IMG/VR virus record: IMGVR_UViG_3300031576_000157
Location: 1-39,530 of that record
DNA length: 39,530 nt
Strand: one strand, 5' to 3'
From: a virus
A program made the position numbers and the translations under genes. Shown piece by piece: positions 1-6,104 of this stretch. The notes beneath the pieces are model-generated. The model worked only from the letters and a program-made list of their open reading frames with translations. It did not search any database and was not told where the DNA came from. Each line of letters begins with the position of its first letter. Positions within the stretch are counted from its first letter, which is position 1.

Positions 1-104
1 CGCTGGATCACGACCCCGAGAAGCACCGCGCGACCGACCCCGCGCCGCCCGCCGCCACCATTCCGCCGCCGCGCCGCACGCGCGAGGAGGACGACGATGA
101 CGAG
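1..104. repeat. terminal direct repeat, left copy
   Basis: These 104 bases are identical to 39427-39530. The repeat lies inside two overlapping genes (the tail of an 80-residue protein and the start of the VRR-NUC gene). It therefore looks like the overlap left where a circular or circularly permuted genome was cut, rather than a dedicated packaging end. Unique genome length is 39,426 bp. Confidence 0.95.
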
Positions 105-110
105 GACTGA
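1..110 (+). CDS. C-terminal part of small zinc-finger-like protein (continues from 39294)
   Basis: The reading frame enters at base 3 and stops with TGA at 108-110. It is the end of the 80-residue protein that starts with GTG at 39294 and runs through the seam. The part seen here is the Asp/His segment, a Pro-rich stretch and an acidic tail of Glu and Asp. It overlaps the start of the VRR-NUC gene by 14 bases. See the entry at 39294 for the whole protein. Confidence 0.75.
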   Translation, partial: LDHDPEKHRATDPAPPAATIPPPRRTREEDDDDED

Positions 111-771
111 GGCCCCCTCACCGCCGACCGGCCCGGCCCGCATCCCGCCGCCGCGCAGCGCGAACACCCGCGCCGCATACTTCGCCTGGCGCACGAGCGT
201 GGACGGTCGTACCGCCTGGGAGGCGATTCAGCGGCTCGCCCTGCAACAGTCGGCGCTTCACTCCCGGCTCAGCGTCAACGCGCTGGTCGAAGCGGTCCGC
301 GCGACCTACCGCGTGGAGATCAACAACACATACCGCGCGTGGCTGGCCGATGACCTCGTGACGCGGTACCCGACGCTGGTCGAGAAGATCGAGCGACGGG
401 TGCGACGGCCGAAGCTGGCGGTGCGGGCGACCCTGGCGCACCTTGGGGGAGTGCGGATTCCCGAAGCGCAGGTCCAGCGCGACGTCGTGCGACTGTACGA
501 GCAGTTCGGGTGCCTCGTCTACTCGCTCAGTCAGCCGCGCGAGACGATGCAGACGCCGGGGATCCCCGACCTCTACGTCTTCAACCGCCGCGTCCGGGTG
601 GCGTGGTGGCACGAGACGAAGGCGGTCGACGGGAAGCTGTCGGACGATCAGCTCACGTTCATGGCCGCGTGCCAACTCTGTGGGGCGGGTCACGTCGTCG
701 GCGGACTCGACGCGGCAAAGGCGAAGCTCACCGAGTTGAAACTGATCGCGGCGATCGGCGGTGGCGGATGA
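97..771 (+). CDS. VRR-NUC domain nuclease
   Basis: A 224-residue protein. The C-terminal half carries the VRR-NUC (PD-(D/E)XK-type) signature: Glu123 in the first helix, GIPDLY at 155-160 with Asp158, then Glu173-x-Lys175 in WWHETK, and Gln185. The family comprises structure-specific DNA nucleases, and phage members are thought to act in replication or recombination, possibly as junction or flap nucleases. The N-terminal ~110 residues are helical, basic and of unknown role. It sits at the end of the replication segment, overlapping the small zinc protein upstream and sharing ATGA with the next gene. Family assignment is firm; the substrate is unknown. Confidence 0.85.
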   Translation: MTRTEAPSPPTGPARIPPPRSANTRAAYFAWRTSVDGRTAWEAIQRLALQQSALHSRLSVNALVEAVRATYRVEINNTYRAWLADDLVTRYPTLVEKIERRVRRPKLAVRATLAHLGGVRIPEAQVQRDVVRLYEQFGCLVYSLSQPRETMQTPGIPDLYVFNRRVRVAWWHETKAVDGKLSDDQLTFMAACQLCGAGHVVGGLDAAKAKLTELKLIAAIGGGG

Positions 772-941
772 GCGCCACCACCGGTGTTATGGTGCGCGCA
801 GAGATTCAGAGGGCGATTGCCGAACTCCACCAAGCGGAGACCCTTGCGGGCGGCGGCCTTCCATCAGCGGTCGCCGAGTTGATGGCCAAGGCGAGGCTAC
901 GACTGGAGGCCGTTGTGGACTGGACGCGAGAAGGCGCATGA
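768..941 (+). CDS. small helical protein, unknown
   Basis: A 57-residue protein, starting with ATG in an ATGA overlap with the nuclease gene and ending in an ATGA overlap with the ParB-methyltransferase gene. This tight coupling is the main reason to believe it. It is predicted to be mostly two amphipathic helices (AEIQRAIAELHQAE and AVAELMAKARLRLEAVV) with no cysteine, signal or known motif. An in-frame ATG at codon 8 could also be used. Its function is not recognised; the shape would suit a small accessory or partner protein. Confidence 0.6.
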   Translation: MSATTGVMVRAEIQRAIAELHQAETLAGGGLPSAVAELMAKARLRLEAVVDWTREGA

Positions 942-2221
942 AGCGCACGCCGAGCGCGGGAGAGGATCCGACCAACATCGACGCGGCCCTCAAGTCTCTT
1001 GAGGTTCCGATTGCTCGGCTAAAGCCGTGGCAGGCCAACTATCGGCGCGGCGACATTGGTGCGGTGAGTGAATCCTTGCGCGCCTTCGGTCAGAAGAAGC
1101 CGGTGGTTGTCCAACGTTCGAACATGACCGTCGTCGCTGGCAACCATGTGCTCCAGGCGGCGCTCGCCCTCGGTTGGCGGCGCCTCGCGGCAGTCGTCTC
1201 TGAGATGGACGATGTCATGGCCGCCCGCTATGCGATCGCCGACAATCGGACGAGCGATCTAGCGGCGAACGATGAGCCCGTGCTCGCGGAACTGCTCAAG
1301 GCCCTTGTTCTGCCCGACGGTGCCCTGACTGGTGCGAGTGGGCTTGAGGGGACCGGCTATGACCTTGAGGCCCTTGATGAGCTGCTGGATGGCATTCGCC
1401 GACACCAGGCTTCGTCCACCATCGTGGAAGTTGCGGCACCGGCCCTGCCGAAAAAGGCCCGCTCGCGCATTGGACAAACATACTTGCTCGGCCGGCATCG
1501 GCTGCTCTGTGGCGACGCGCGCGATGCTGCGGCGGTGGCGCGGCTCTTTGGTGCCGAGAAGGCGCGACTATTCTGTACGGACCCGCCGTATGGGGTAGCG
1601 TACAACACCACGAAGAACGGCATTCCCAGGCCGGGGTTCAGGAACCAGAAGGAGCGGTGGGGCGGCGACCTTATTGGAGACGACCTCGACGGTTCGGCGC
1701 TGCAGGGGTTCCTTGAAGCAGCCTTCCGTGCGGCGCTTCCCGTCCTCGATCGTGCGGCGTGGTATCTCTGGCACGCCCACCTTACGCAGGGTTTCTTTGC
1801 TGCTGCTGCTGCTGCTGCTGACGTTCTCCTCCACCGACAAATCATCTGGCGCAAGCGCCATCTGGTGCTCACGCGGTCCGGCCAGTATCACTGGCAGCAT
1901 GAGCCTGCGTTCTATGGATGGGTCCGGGGCCAAGCCCCGCGCTGGCTCGGCGGCAAATCGCAGACGAGTGTATGGGAGCTTGAGGCCGAGGCGCAGGGTC
2001 CCGGCGGTCGGCTGCATCCGACGCAGAAGCCGGTCGCCCTCTTTGAGCGGCCAATCGCGAACCATCTGCGGCCGAATGAGATTGCCTACGACCCCTTTGC
2101 GGGCTCGGGCAGCCAGCTCATCTGCGCGGAACAGATGGAGCGCCGATGCTACGCCATCGAGATCGACCCGCGCTGGTGCGATGTGATTCGGCAACGTTAC
2201 GCCGACCTTGTACAAAGATAG
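938..2221 (+). CDS. ParB-like nuclease/adenine-specific DNA methyltransferase fusion
   Basis: A 427-residue protein from the ATG at 938. Residues ~19-110 form a ParB/sulfiredoxin-like domain of the type often fused to phage methylases (VPIARLKPWQANYR at the start, VVAGNHVLQAAL in the nucleotide-binding loop). The methyltransferase follows in beta-class order: the catalytic DPPYG at 215-219 precedes the AdoMet-binding DPFAGSG at ~385-391. DPPY favours N6-adenine as the target. No restriction endonuclease is adjacent, so it is probably an orphan methylase that masks phage DNA or marks it for regulation. A run of seven alanines encoded by GCT repeats lies in the catalytic domain. The specificity cannot be read from sequence. 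Confidence 0.9.
   Translation: MKRTPSAGEDPTNIDAALKSLEVPIARLKPWQANYRRGDIGAVSESLRAFGQKKPVVVQRSNMTVVAGNHVLQAALALGWRRLAAVVSEMDDVMAARYAIADNRTSDLAANDEPVLAELLKALVLPDGALTGASGLEGTGYDLEALDELLDGIRRHQASSTIVEVAAPALPKKARSRIGQTYLLGRHRLLCGDARDAAAVARLFGAEKARLFCTDPPYGVAYNTTKNGIPRPGFRNQKERWGGDLIGDDLDGSALQGFLEAAFRAALPVLDRAAWYLWHAHLTQGFFAAAAAAADVLLHRQIIWRKRHLVLTRSGQYHWQHEPAFYGWVRGQAPRWLGGKSQTSVWELEAEAQGPGGRLHPTQKPVALFERPIANHLRPNEIAYDPFAGSGSQLICAEQMERRCYAIEIDPRWCDVIRQRYADLVQR
1799..1819 (+). repeat. (GCT)7 trinucleotide repeat in methyltransferase gene
   Basis: Seven consecutive GCT triplets encode seven alanines. The rest of this gene mostly uses GCC or GCG for alanine, so uniform GCT points to slippage expansion rather than selection at each codon. 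Length changes would keep frame and alter an alanine tract rather than switch the gene off. Confidence 0.9.
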
Positions 2222-2240
2222 ACGCTTTAGCCCTAGCGTC
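2221..2240 (+). terminator. small hairpin after the methyltransferase gene
   Basis: Six-base arms GACGCT and AGCGTC with an 8-base loop begin at the last base of the stop codon. There is no T-tract. It is the first untranslated gap in this operon (2222-2317), so it may be a weak terminator or an mRNA-stabilising stem. Confidence 0.3.
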
Positions 2241-2317
2241 CTGCATGGGCTCGGTGCCGATGACTGACCAGCGCGGGAGGACGTCGCCCCTCTCGCGCGG
2301 GCCGAAGGGAGGGGGCT

Positions 2318-2422
2318 GTGACGGGCGAGAAGCTGACATTCCCGCCACCGGCTGACGCGCGGTTCGTTGACGCAGCGCAGGGGTCAGACGCGACGGCGTC
2401 TGCGGGCGGGGAGCGCCCGTGA
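2318..2422 (+). CDS. 34-residue small protein, unknown
   Basis: GTG start with a strong Shine-Dalgarno (AAGGGAGGGGG just upstream, 2304-2314). The stop overlaps the GTG of the next gene (GTGA at 2419). The product is short, with a proline-rich N-terminal half and a Gly/Ser/Ala-rich end. No motif. It could be a leader that couples translation of the next gene. A competing frame opens at ATG 2260 (31 codons) but lacks a ribosome site. Confidence 0.4.
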   Translation: MTGEKLTFPPPADARFVDAAQGSDATASAGGERP

Positions 2423-2619
2423 GCACCAGCGACCAGACGATGCCGCCAAGGGGTGATGCCGAGTGGCACCTGCACGACGGCAAGCCGATCCTCCGGTGGG
2501 GGTGCGGGTGTGAACTCGATCCCGATGACCTGCGCGCGCGGGGCGTCACGACGTGGAGCGCGCGCTGCCTCGCCCACGCCCCGGCGGTCCTGACCCCACG
2601 GGAGCCGAGCGCGGCGTGA
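2419..2619 (+). CDS. small zinc-ribbon-like protein
   Basis: A 66-residue protein with GTG start in GTGA overlaps at both ends. WHLHDGKPILRWGCGC, then SARCLAHA, gives the spacing C-x-C...C-x2-H, which could hold one zinc ion. Short phage proteins with a conserved 'H-x-DGKPxLxWGCGC' core are common in accessory regions and have no known role. The start is set by the overlap. Confidence 0.55.
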   Translation: MSTSDQTMPPRGDAEWHLHDGKPILRWGCGCELDPDDLRARGVTTWSARCLAHAPAVLTPREPSAA

Positions 2620-3080
2620 GCACGGGCGGCGGGAAGAACGGCAAAGGGCGGCCCCGCGACGAGGGAACCGGGAAGTTCGCGCCGGTCGCCCTCACCGAGG
2701 AACACCTGCGCCAGCTCGATGCCCTGGCGGCCATGTACTGCACGCACGAGGAGATCGCCGCCGTCCTGGGGATTAGCAGTGACACGCTTACGCGGCACCA
2801 TGCGGAGCGCATAGAAAAAGGCCGGTCACAAGGCAAGGCGTCGTTACGGCGGGCACAGTTTCAATCCGCGATTGGGGTGAAGGCGGAGTACGACGTGAAG
2901 GGGCGGGTCGTGCGGCGGGAGCAGGCCCCCAATATCACGGCGCAAATCTGGCTCGGGAAGCAGATCCTCGGGCAGACGGACAAGGTCGACATTATGCCCC
3001 CGAAGCCGCTGCACGAAATGAGTGACGATGAGCTCAATGCATTCAAGCGCCAAGTTGGCGTAACGCGGAGGTTCAACTGA
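2616..3080 (+). CDS. terminase small subunit-like HTH protein
   Basis: A 154-residue protein, GTG start overlapping the previous stop. Residues ~42-65 form a helix-turn-helix (THEEIAAVLGISSDTLTRHH), followed by a conserved block KASLRRAQFQSAIG and NITAQIWLGKQILGQTDK. That arrangement recurs in phage proteins annotated as small terminase or DNA-binding packaging proteins. In packaging it would recognise the pac or cos site and load the large terminase onto DNA. It lies 3 kb before the large terminase, separated by an accessory island, which is unusual. An alternative reading is a transcriptional regulator. Family recognition is good, role moderate. Confidence 0.65.
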   Translation: MSTGGGKNGKGRPRDEGTGKFAPVALTEEHLRQLDALAAMYCTHEEIAAVLGISSDTLTRHHAERIEKGRSQGKASLRRAQFQSAIGVKAEYDVKGRVVRREQAPNITAQIWLGKQILGQTDKVDIMPPKPLHEMSDDELNAFKRQVGVTRRFN

Positions 3081-3121
3081 ACGACCGCCGGCAAGCCCCG
3101 CTCCAGCCACGTCACGCGGCA

Positions 3122-3682
3122 GTGATGCACTGGACTGTGAAGCTGAAGCTGCTCCGCGCCTGTCCCGACGCCGTCGAGTGGGCACGCGCGTATCCGTCCT
3201 TCGCCGCCGCGTGGCGGGCCTGCGAGCGAGGCGATTGGATGCTGTGGCTGCTCGGGAAGCAGGCGGGTCTGCCGGAGAGCGCCGCGCGGCGGAAGCTGGT
3301 GCTCGCGGCGTGTGCCTGTGCGCGATTGGCGCTCCCGTATGCAGCGAAGGGCGAACAGCGGCCCCGCGTGGCCATCGAGACGGCCGAGGCGTGGGCCAGG
3401 TGGCGCAAGGACGTGACGCTGCAGGACGTGCGAGTCGCCGCCGACGCCGCCTACGACGCCGCCTACGCCGCCGCCGACGCCGCCTACGCCGCCGCCGCCG
3501 CCGCCTACGCCTACGCCGCCGCCTACGCCTACGCCGCCGCCGCCGCCCACGCCGCCGCCGCCGCCGATGCCGATGCCGCCACTCATAGCAAGGTGCTCAA
3601 GCGATGTGCGGCCATCGTGCGGCGGAGCTACACACGGCCTCAGATCGCGGGGCCGGAGCCCCGCAAGGAGGAGAGAAAGTGA
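3122..3682 (+). CDS. putative immunity-family protein with Ala/Tyr repeats
   Basis: A 186-residue protein. The N-terminal part (VEWARAYPSFAAAWRACERG, then WLLGKQAGLPESAARRKLVLAACACARLALPY and RPRVAIETAEAWAR) matches a family annotated as putative immunity protein and common in phages and bacteria. Residues ~103-153 are almost wholly Ala, Tyr and Asp in short repeats, encoded by GCCGCC(T/G)ACGCC units at ~3436-3570; in the family this is a stack of small helices. The start may be GTG 3122 or ATG 3125. A GC hairpin (arms 3647-3653 and 3658-3664) sits just before the ribosome site of the next gene. The target, if it is an immunity protein, is unknown. Confidence 0.6.
   Translation: MMHWTVKLKLLRACPDAVEWARAYPSFAAAWRACERGDWMLWLLGKQAGLPESAARRKLVLAACACARLALPYAAKGEQRPRVAIETAEAWARWRKDVTLQDVRVAADAAYDAAYAAADAAYAAAAAAYAYAAAYAYAAAAAHAAAAADADAATHSKVLKRCAAIVRRSYTRPQIAGPEPRKEERK
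3436..3570 (+). repeat. GCC-rich low-complexity coding repeat (Ala/Tyr/Asp)
   Basis: Imperfect repetition of units such as GCCGCCTACGCC and GCCGCCGACGCC encodes AAYA and AADA blocks. It is prone to expansion or contraction in frame, and to assembly error, so the exact repeat number should be treated with caution. Confidence 0.85.
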
Positions 3683-3885
3683 AAGATTGCCTGATGCGTT
3701 GGCTCGCGTGGAAGTTGCCCCGCACCTTGGTATACTGGTGCAGCATTCGCTTGGTATCGCACGCGACAACCGGGCCCTGGTCCAATGAGGAGGCACCGCG
3801 TTTGCTGGCCATGGATGCCGTCAATCGCTGGCACTACCCGCAGGCCCGGCTCACAGGGCCGGAGCCCCCCAAGGAGGACGGATAG
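3679..3885 (+). CDS. conserved small phage protein, unknown
   Basis: A 68-residue protein with GTG start in a GTGA overlap, preceded by a strong AAGGAGGAGAG. The N-terminus (MKDCLMRWLAWKLPRTLVYWC) is basic and amphipathic, followed by VSHATTG, LLAMDAVNRWHYPQ and a C-terminal TGPEPPKEDG. This type of short protein recurs in phage accessory regions without known function. Its last codons overlap the ribosome site of the next gene and resemble the end of the preceding gene (AGPEPRKEERK). Confidence 0.6.
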   Translation: MKDCLMRWLAWKLPRTLVYWCSIRLVSHATTGPWSNEEAPRLLAMDAVNRWHYPQARLTGPEPPKEDG

Positions 3886-4317
3886 ATGTCGTTGCACCAC
3901 ACGACGGAGGAGTGCCGAAAGGCAACTAGCGAGCTGGGACCTGCGAACCCGACGCCGGAATGCAAGCCGTGCCCATTCTGCGGGTCGCCAGGCGTCAAGC
4001 GTGGGGAATACGCGGCGTGTGGCGACACGACCGGCTCCTGCTGGATACGCGGAGAAGACACACACCCCGAGCGGTGGAACCGTCGGGTGGCGGCCCCCGC
4101 GCTCGCCGCCGACTTGCGGGGCGTCGTTCTGCGCTTCGCGATGGACGAATGGGAGCGCACTCGCCGCAAGAATCCGAAGGCCGGGGAACCACCTTGGGGC
4201 GAGTTGACGCTTCAGGCGCGCGGCGTATGGCTCAAGGAGTGCGAGGATTGCGTCGCACGCATTGCGGCGCTCCTGCGGGCGGGGGCTGGCGGCCCGGCGG
4301 GAGCCCATGATGGCTGA
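3886..4317 (+). CDS. Lar-like zinc protein (restriction alleviation type)
   Basis: A 143-residue protein whose ATG directly follows the TAG of the previous gene, with AAGGAGGACG as ribosome site. Residues ~26-68 contain KPCPFCGSPGVK, AACGDTTGSC and a distal WNRR, the pattern of Lar-family zinc domains (CPFCG ... CxxC ... aWNrR). Lar of the Rac prophage relieves type I restriction by stimulating modification. Many phage relatives are untested. The C-terminal ~75 residues are a helical extension with a Cys pair (CEDC). In this neighbourhood of two methyltransferases an anti-restriction role is plausible but inferred. Confidence 0.6.
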   Translation: MSLHHTTEECRKATSELGPANPTPECKPCPFCGSPGVKRGEYAACGDTTGSCWIRGEDTHPERWNRRVAAPALAADLRGVVLRFAMDEWERTRRKNPKAGEPPWGELTLQARGVWLKECEDCVARIAALLRAGAGGPAGAHDG

Positions 4318-4329
4318 CCAGCGCGGCGA
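4295..4329 (+). repeat. 35-bp direct repeat, copy 1 (gene-start cassette)
   Basis: These 35 bases match 5610-5644 at 34 of 35 positions. The repeat spans the end of one gene (GGCGGGAGCCC) and the first codons of the next (ATGGCTGACCAGCGCGGCGA). The two copies flank the small 4372 gene and the second methyltransferase. Confidence 0.9.
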
Positions 4330-4366
4330 TACGGGGGACCGTCGCGCCGCGTTCGAGCGGCGCTGA
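4307..4366 (+). pseudogene. 19-codon fragment sharing the start of the 5622 gene
   Basis: The frame from ATG 4307 reads MMADQRGDTGDRRAAFERR and then stops. Its first eight residues are identical to those of the intact 146-residue protein at 5622, and the DNA identity extends upstream (35-bp repeat). It looks like the stump left when the methyltransferase cassette was inserted or when the start region was duplicated. It could still serve as a leader peptide. Confidence 0.45.
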
Positions 4367-4371
4367 CCGAG

Positions 4372-4593
4372 TTGGTCTACGGCAGTTCGTGGGCTCACGA
4401 CGAGACTCACCGCCAAGTCATGCGCCTGTTCGATATCGAGCACGCCGAGGTCGAACGGTGGCGGGTGTTGCAAGGCGAGGACGACGCGGCGCATGGAGCG
4501 GTACTCGACGGAGTCGTAAGCGCGCAGGAGACCAGAGCGACTCAAGCGTGGGCCATCGTGGCCCGGCTCGCGGGGCCGGAGGAGGAGAAGTGA
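4372..4593 (+). CDS. small acidic protein, unknown
   Basis: 73 residues from TTG 4372; an internal ATG lies 16 codons on, so the start is unsure. The body is acidic and helical (HAEVERWRVLQGEDDAAHG, VSAQETRATQAWAIVARLAG) and ends AGPEEEK, echoing the ends of the genes at 3122 and 3679. The stop is five codon-free bases before the next start, and its last codons supply the GGAGGAGGAG ribosome site of the methyltransferase. No motif is recognised. Confidence 0.45.
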   Translation: MVYGSSWAHDETHRQVMRLFDIEHAEVERWRVLQGEDDAAHGAVLDGVVSAQETRATQAWAIVARLAGPEEEK

Positions 4594-4597
4594 TCGC

Positions 4598-5632
4598 GTG
4601 ATGCACGCAACACTGTATTGTGGTGATGCCCTTGAAGTTCTGCGGCGCTTGTCAGGTGGGTCATGTCGGATATGCGTGACCTCGCCGCCCTACTGGCGTC
4701 AGCGCGACTATGGTGTGCCTGGCCAGCTCGGCCTGGAAGCCACGCCCGAGGAGTACGTGGCGCGGCTGGTGGCGATCTTTGCGGAGGTCCGGCGGGTGCT
4801 CAGGGACGACGGCACGCTGTGGCTCAACCTCGGCGACGGTTGGAGCGGCGCCGGAAAGGGCGGCAATCCGGGAAACAGTCCGCACGTCAAGCAGCGCACA
4901 AACAGGGGAAGCCTTGTTATGCGCGGCAGGAGGCGGTCTCCCTTCAAGGACAAGGATCTCATCGGCGTCCCCTGGATGACTGCGTTCGCACTCCGCGCGG
5001 ATGGCTGGTATCTGCGGCAGTGCAACATCTGGGCGAAGCCGAACCGGATGCCGGAGTCTGTCACCGATCGCTCGACGATCTCGCATGAGTACGTGTTCCA
5101 CCTCAGCAAGAGCAACAACTACTTCTACGCCGCGGAGGCCGCCCGGACGCCAGCCGCGCCGAGCAGCGACACGCGATTGGCGCAGCACGTCGAAGGCCAA
5201 CTCGGGAGCGTGCGCGCGCACGGCGGGCGCAAGAGCAACGGGCCGATGAAGGCCGTGCGACGCGAGAAGCAGCGCGGACACTCTCGCCGGCACGACGGGT
5301 TCAACGGACGATGGGACGCGATGGAGCAGGTCGCGGCGGGAGCCAATCTCAGCAGCGTGTGGTGGATCTCCCCCGCGCAGTACCGGGAGGCGCACTTCGC
5401 CGTGATGCCGAGCCTGCTTGCGGAAATCTGCATTCTCGCGGGCTCGGAAGCTGGCGACGTGGTGTTGGATCCGTTCGGTGGCTCGGGCACGGTCGCGCAG
5501 GTGGCCACGGGGCACGGCCGAGACGCGATCTACGTGGACCTCAATCCGGCGTATCTGGCGCTAGCGGAACAGCGGATCGGCCCCATGCTCTGCGACCGCG
5601 CTGGCACTGCGGCGGGAGCCCGTGATGGCTGA
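4598..5632 (+). CDS. site-specific DNA methyltransferase (TSPPYW type)
   Basis: A 344-residue protein. The catalytic motif TSPPYW is at 28-33 and the AdoMet motif LDPFGGSG at ~290-297: the beta-class order, with catalysis before binding. SPPY is typical of N4-cytosine methylases, though some N6-adenine enzymes share it. A central basic loop (~200-245, rich in Arg, Lys, His and Gly) is probably part of the target recognition region. GTG 4598 is favoured by GGAGGAGGAG ten bases upstream; ATG 4601 is possible. No endonuclease lies beside it, so it is an orphan. It sits between two copies of a 35-bp repeat, suggesting the gene moved as a cassette. Confidence 0.88.
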   Translation: MMHATLYCGDALEVLRRLSGGSCRICVTSPPYWRQRDYGVPGQLGLEATPEEYVARLVAIFAEVRRVLRDDGTLWLNLGDGWSGAGKGGNPGNSPHVKQRTNRGSLVMRGRRRSPFKDKDLIGVPWMTAFALRADGWYLRQCNIWAKPNRMPESVTDRSTISHEYVFHLSKSNNYFYAAEAARTPAAPSSDTRLAQHVEGQLGSVRAHGGRKSNGPMKAVRREKQRGHSRRHDGFNGRWDAMEQVAAGANLSSVWWISPAQYREAHFAVMPSLLAEICILAGSEAGDVVLDPFGGSGTVAQVATGHGRDAIYVDLNPAYLALAEQRIGPMLCDRAGTAAGARDG

Positions 5633-5644
5633 CCAGCGCGGCGA
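5610..5644 (+). repeat. 35-bp direct repeat, copy 2 (gene-start cassette)
   Basis: Partner of 4295-4329, with one mismatch (A to G at the base that makes the upstream start GTG instead of ATG). Recombination between copies would delete 1,315 bp, removing the small 4372 gene and the second methyltransferase while rebuilding an intact start for the 5622 gene behind the Lar-like gene. Confidence 0.9.
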
Positions 5645-6062
5645 CGGGGAGCTGGTTCACGGGATCGCGCGTGGTCCCGGCGGGTGTCAGCACGTCACGA
5701 TCACAGCCGAGGAGGCGCGGACGATGATCGAGGGTGCTCGGGCATATAAGGCGGAGCGGGCGACGCGCATCCCCGACGAGGCGACTGCCCTTCGCCTCGC
5801 CTTCGACTGCTACGAGCGGCTGAAGGAACTGGGGTGGCGGGAGGCGATGTACGCACCGGCTGATGGGTCACCGCTGTTGTTGATCGAGCCCGGTTCGACG
5901 GGCATTCATCGCGGTCGCCGCGACGGGGATATCGGGTTCTGGATTCATGATGGCGATACCTGGCCTGCGCGCCCGACGCACTTCAAACCCGATGACGGGA
6001 GCGAGGCTGATCCGGGCGTGCGGGGGTGGCCCGCCCCGGCGGGGGACGGAGGAAGTCGGTGA
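5622..6062 (+). CDS. conserved phage protein, unknown
   Basis: A 146-residue protein, GTG or the next codon ATG as start, overlapping the methyltransferase stop by 11 bases. The core reads RLAFDCYERLKELGWREAMY..DGSPLLLIEPGSTGIH, then a short strand, then GDTWPARPTHFKPDD. Small phage proteins with 'LGWREA.YxPxDG..f..IE.GSTGIH' and 'WPaRP' are common in accessory regions and have no assigned function. The C-terminus is Gly/Pro/Ala-rich and looks degenerate. Its first residues are duplicated at 4307. Confidence 0.6.
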   Translation: MMADQRGDGELVHGIARGPGGCQHVTITAEEARTMIEGARAYKAERATRIPDEATALRLAFDCYERLKELGWREAMYAPADGSPLLLIEPGSTGIHRGRRDGDIGFWIHDGDTWPARPTHFKPDDGSEADPGVRGWPAPAGDGGSR

Positions 6063-6065
6063 GGA

Positions 6066-6104
6066 ATGGCTGATCCGCGCGTAGGCGGCGGAGCCCCGAA
6101 GTAA
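6066..6104 (+). CDS. 12-codon mini-ORF coupled to the large terminase
   Basis: ATG 6066 opens MADPRVGGGAPK and its TAA overlaps the terminase ATG (TAATG). A GAGG lies just before it. Its first codons resemble the MADQRG starts at 4310 and 5625. It may serve only to carry ribosomes to the terminase start, which has no strong ribosome site of its own. Coding status is uncertain. Confidence 0.3.
   Translation: MADPRVGGGAPK

Noticed and set aside
1-104. Fixed terminal repeat used for packaging
   Set aside because: Possible, but it is short, lies inside two genes and is far from the terminase genes. An assembly overlap of a circular or permuted genome explains it more simply.
2260-2355. 31-codon frame from ATG 2260
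   Set aside because: Overlaps the better supported GTG 2318 frame, which has a strong ribosome site and a GTGA link to the next gene. Kept only as part of the recurrent MADQRG observation.
3436-3570. CRISPR-like or iteron array
   Set aside because: The repetition is an in-frame Ala/Tyr/Asp coding repeat with no unique spacers.
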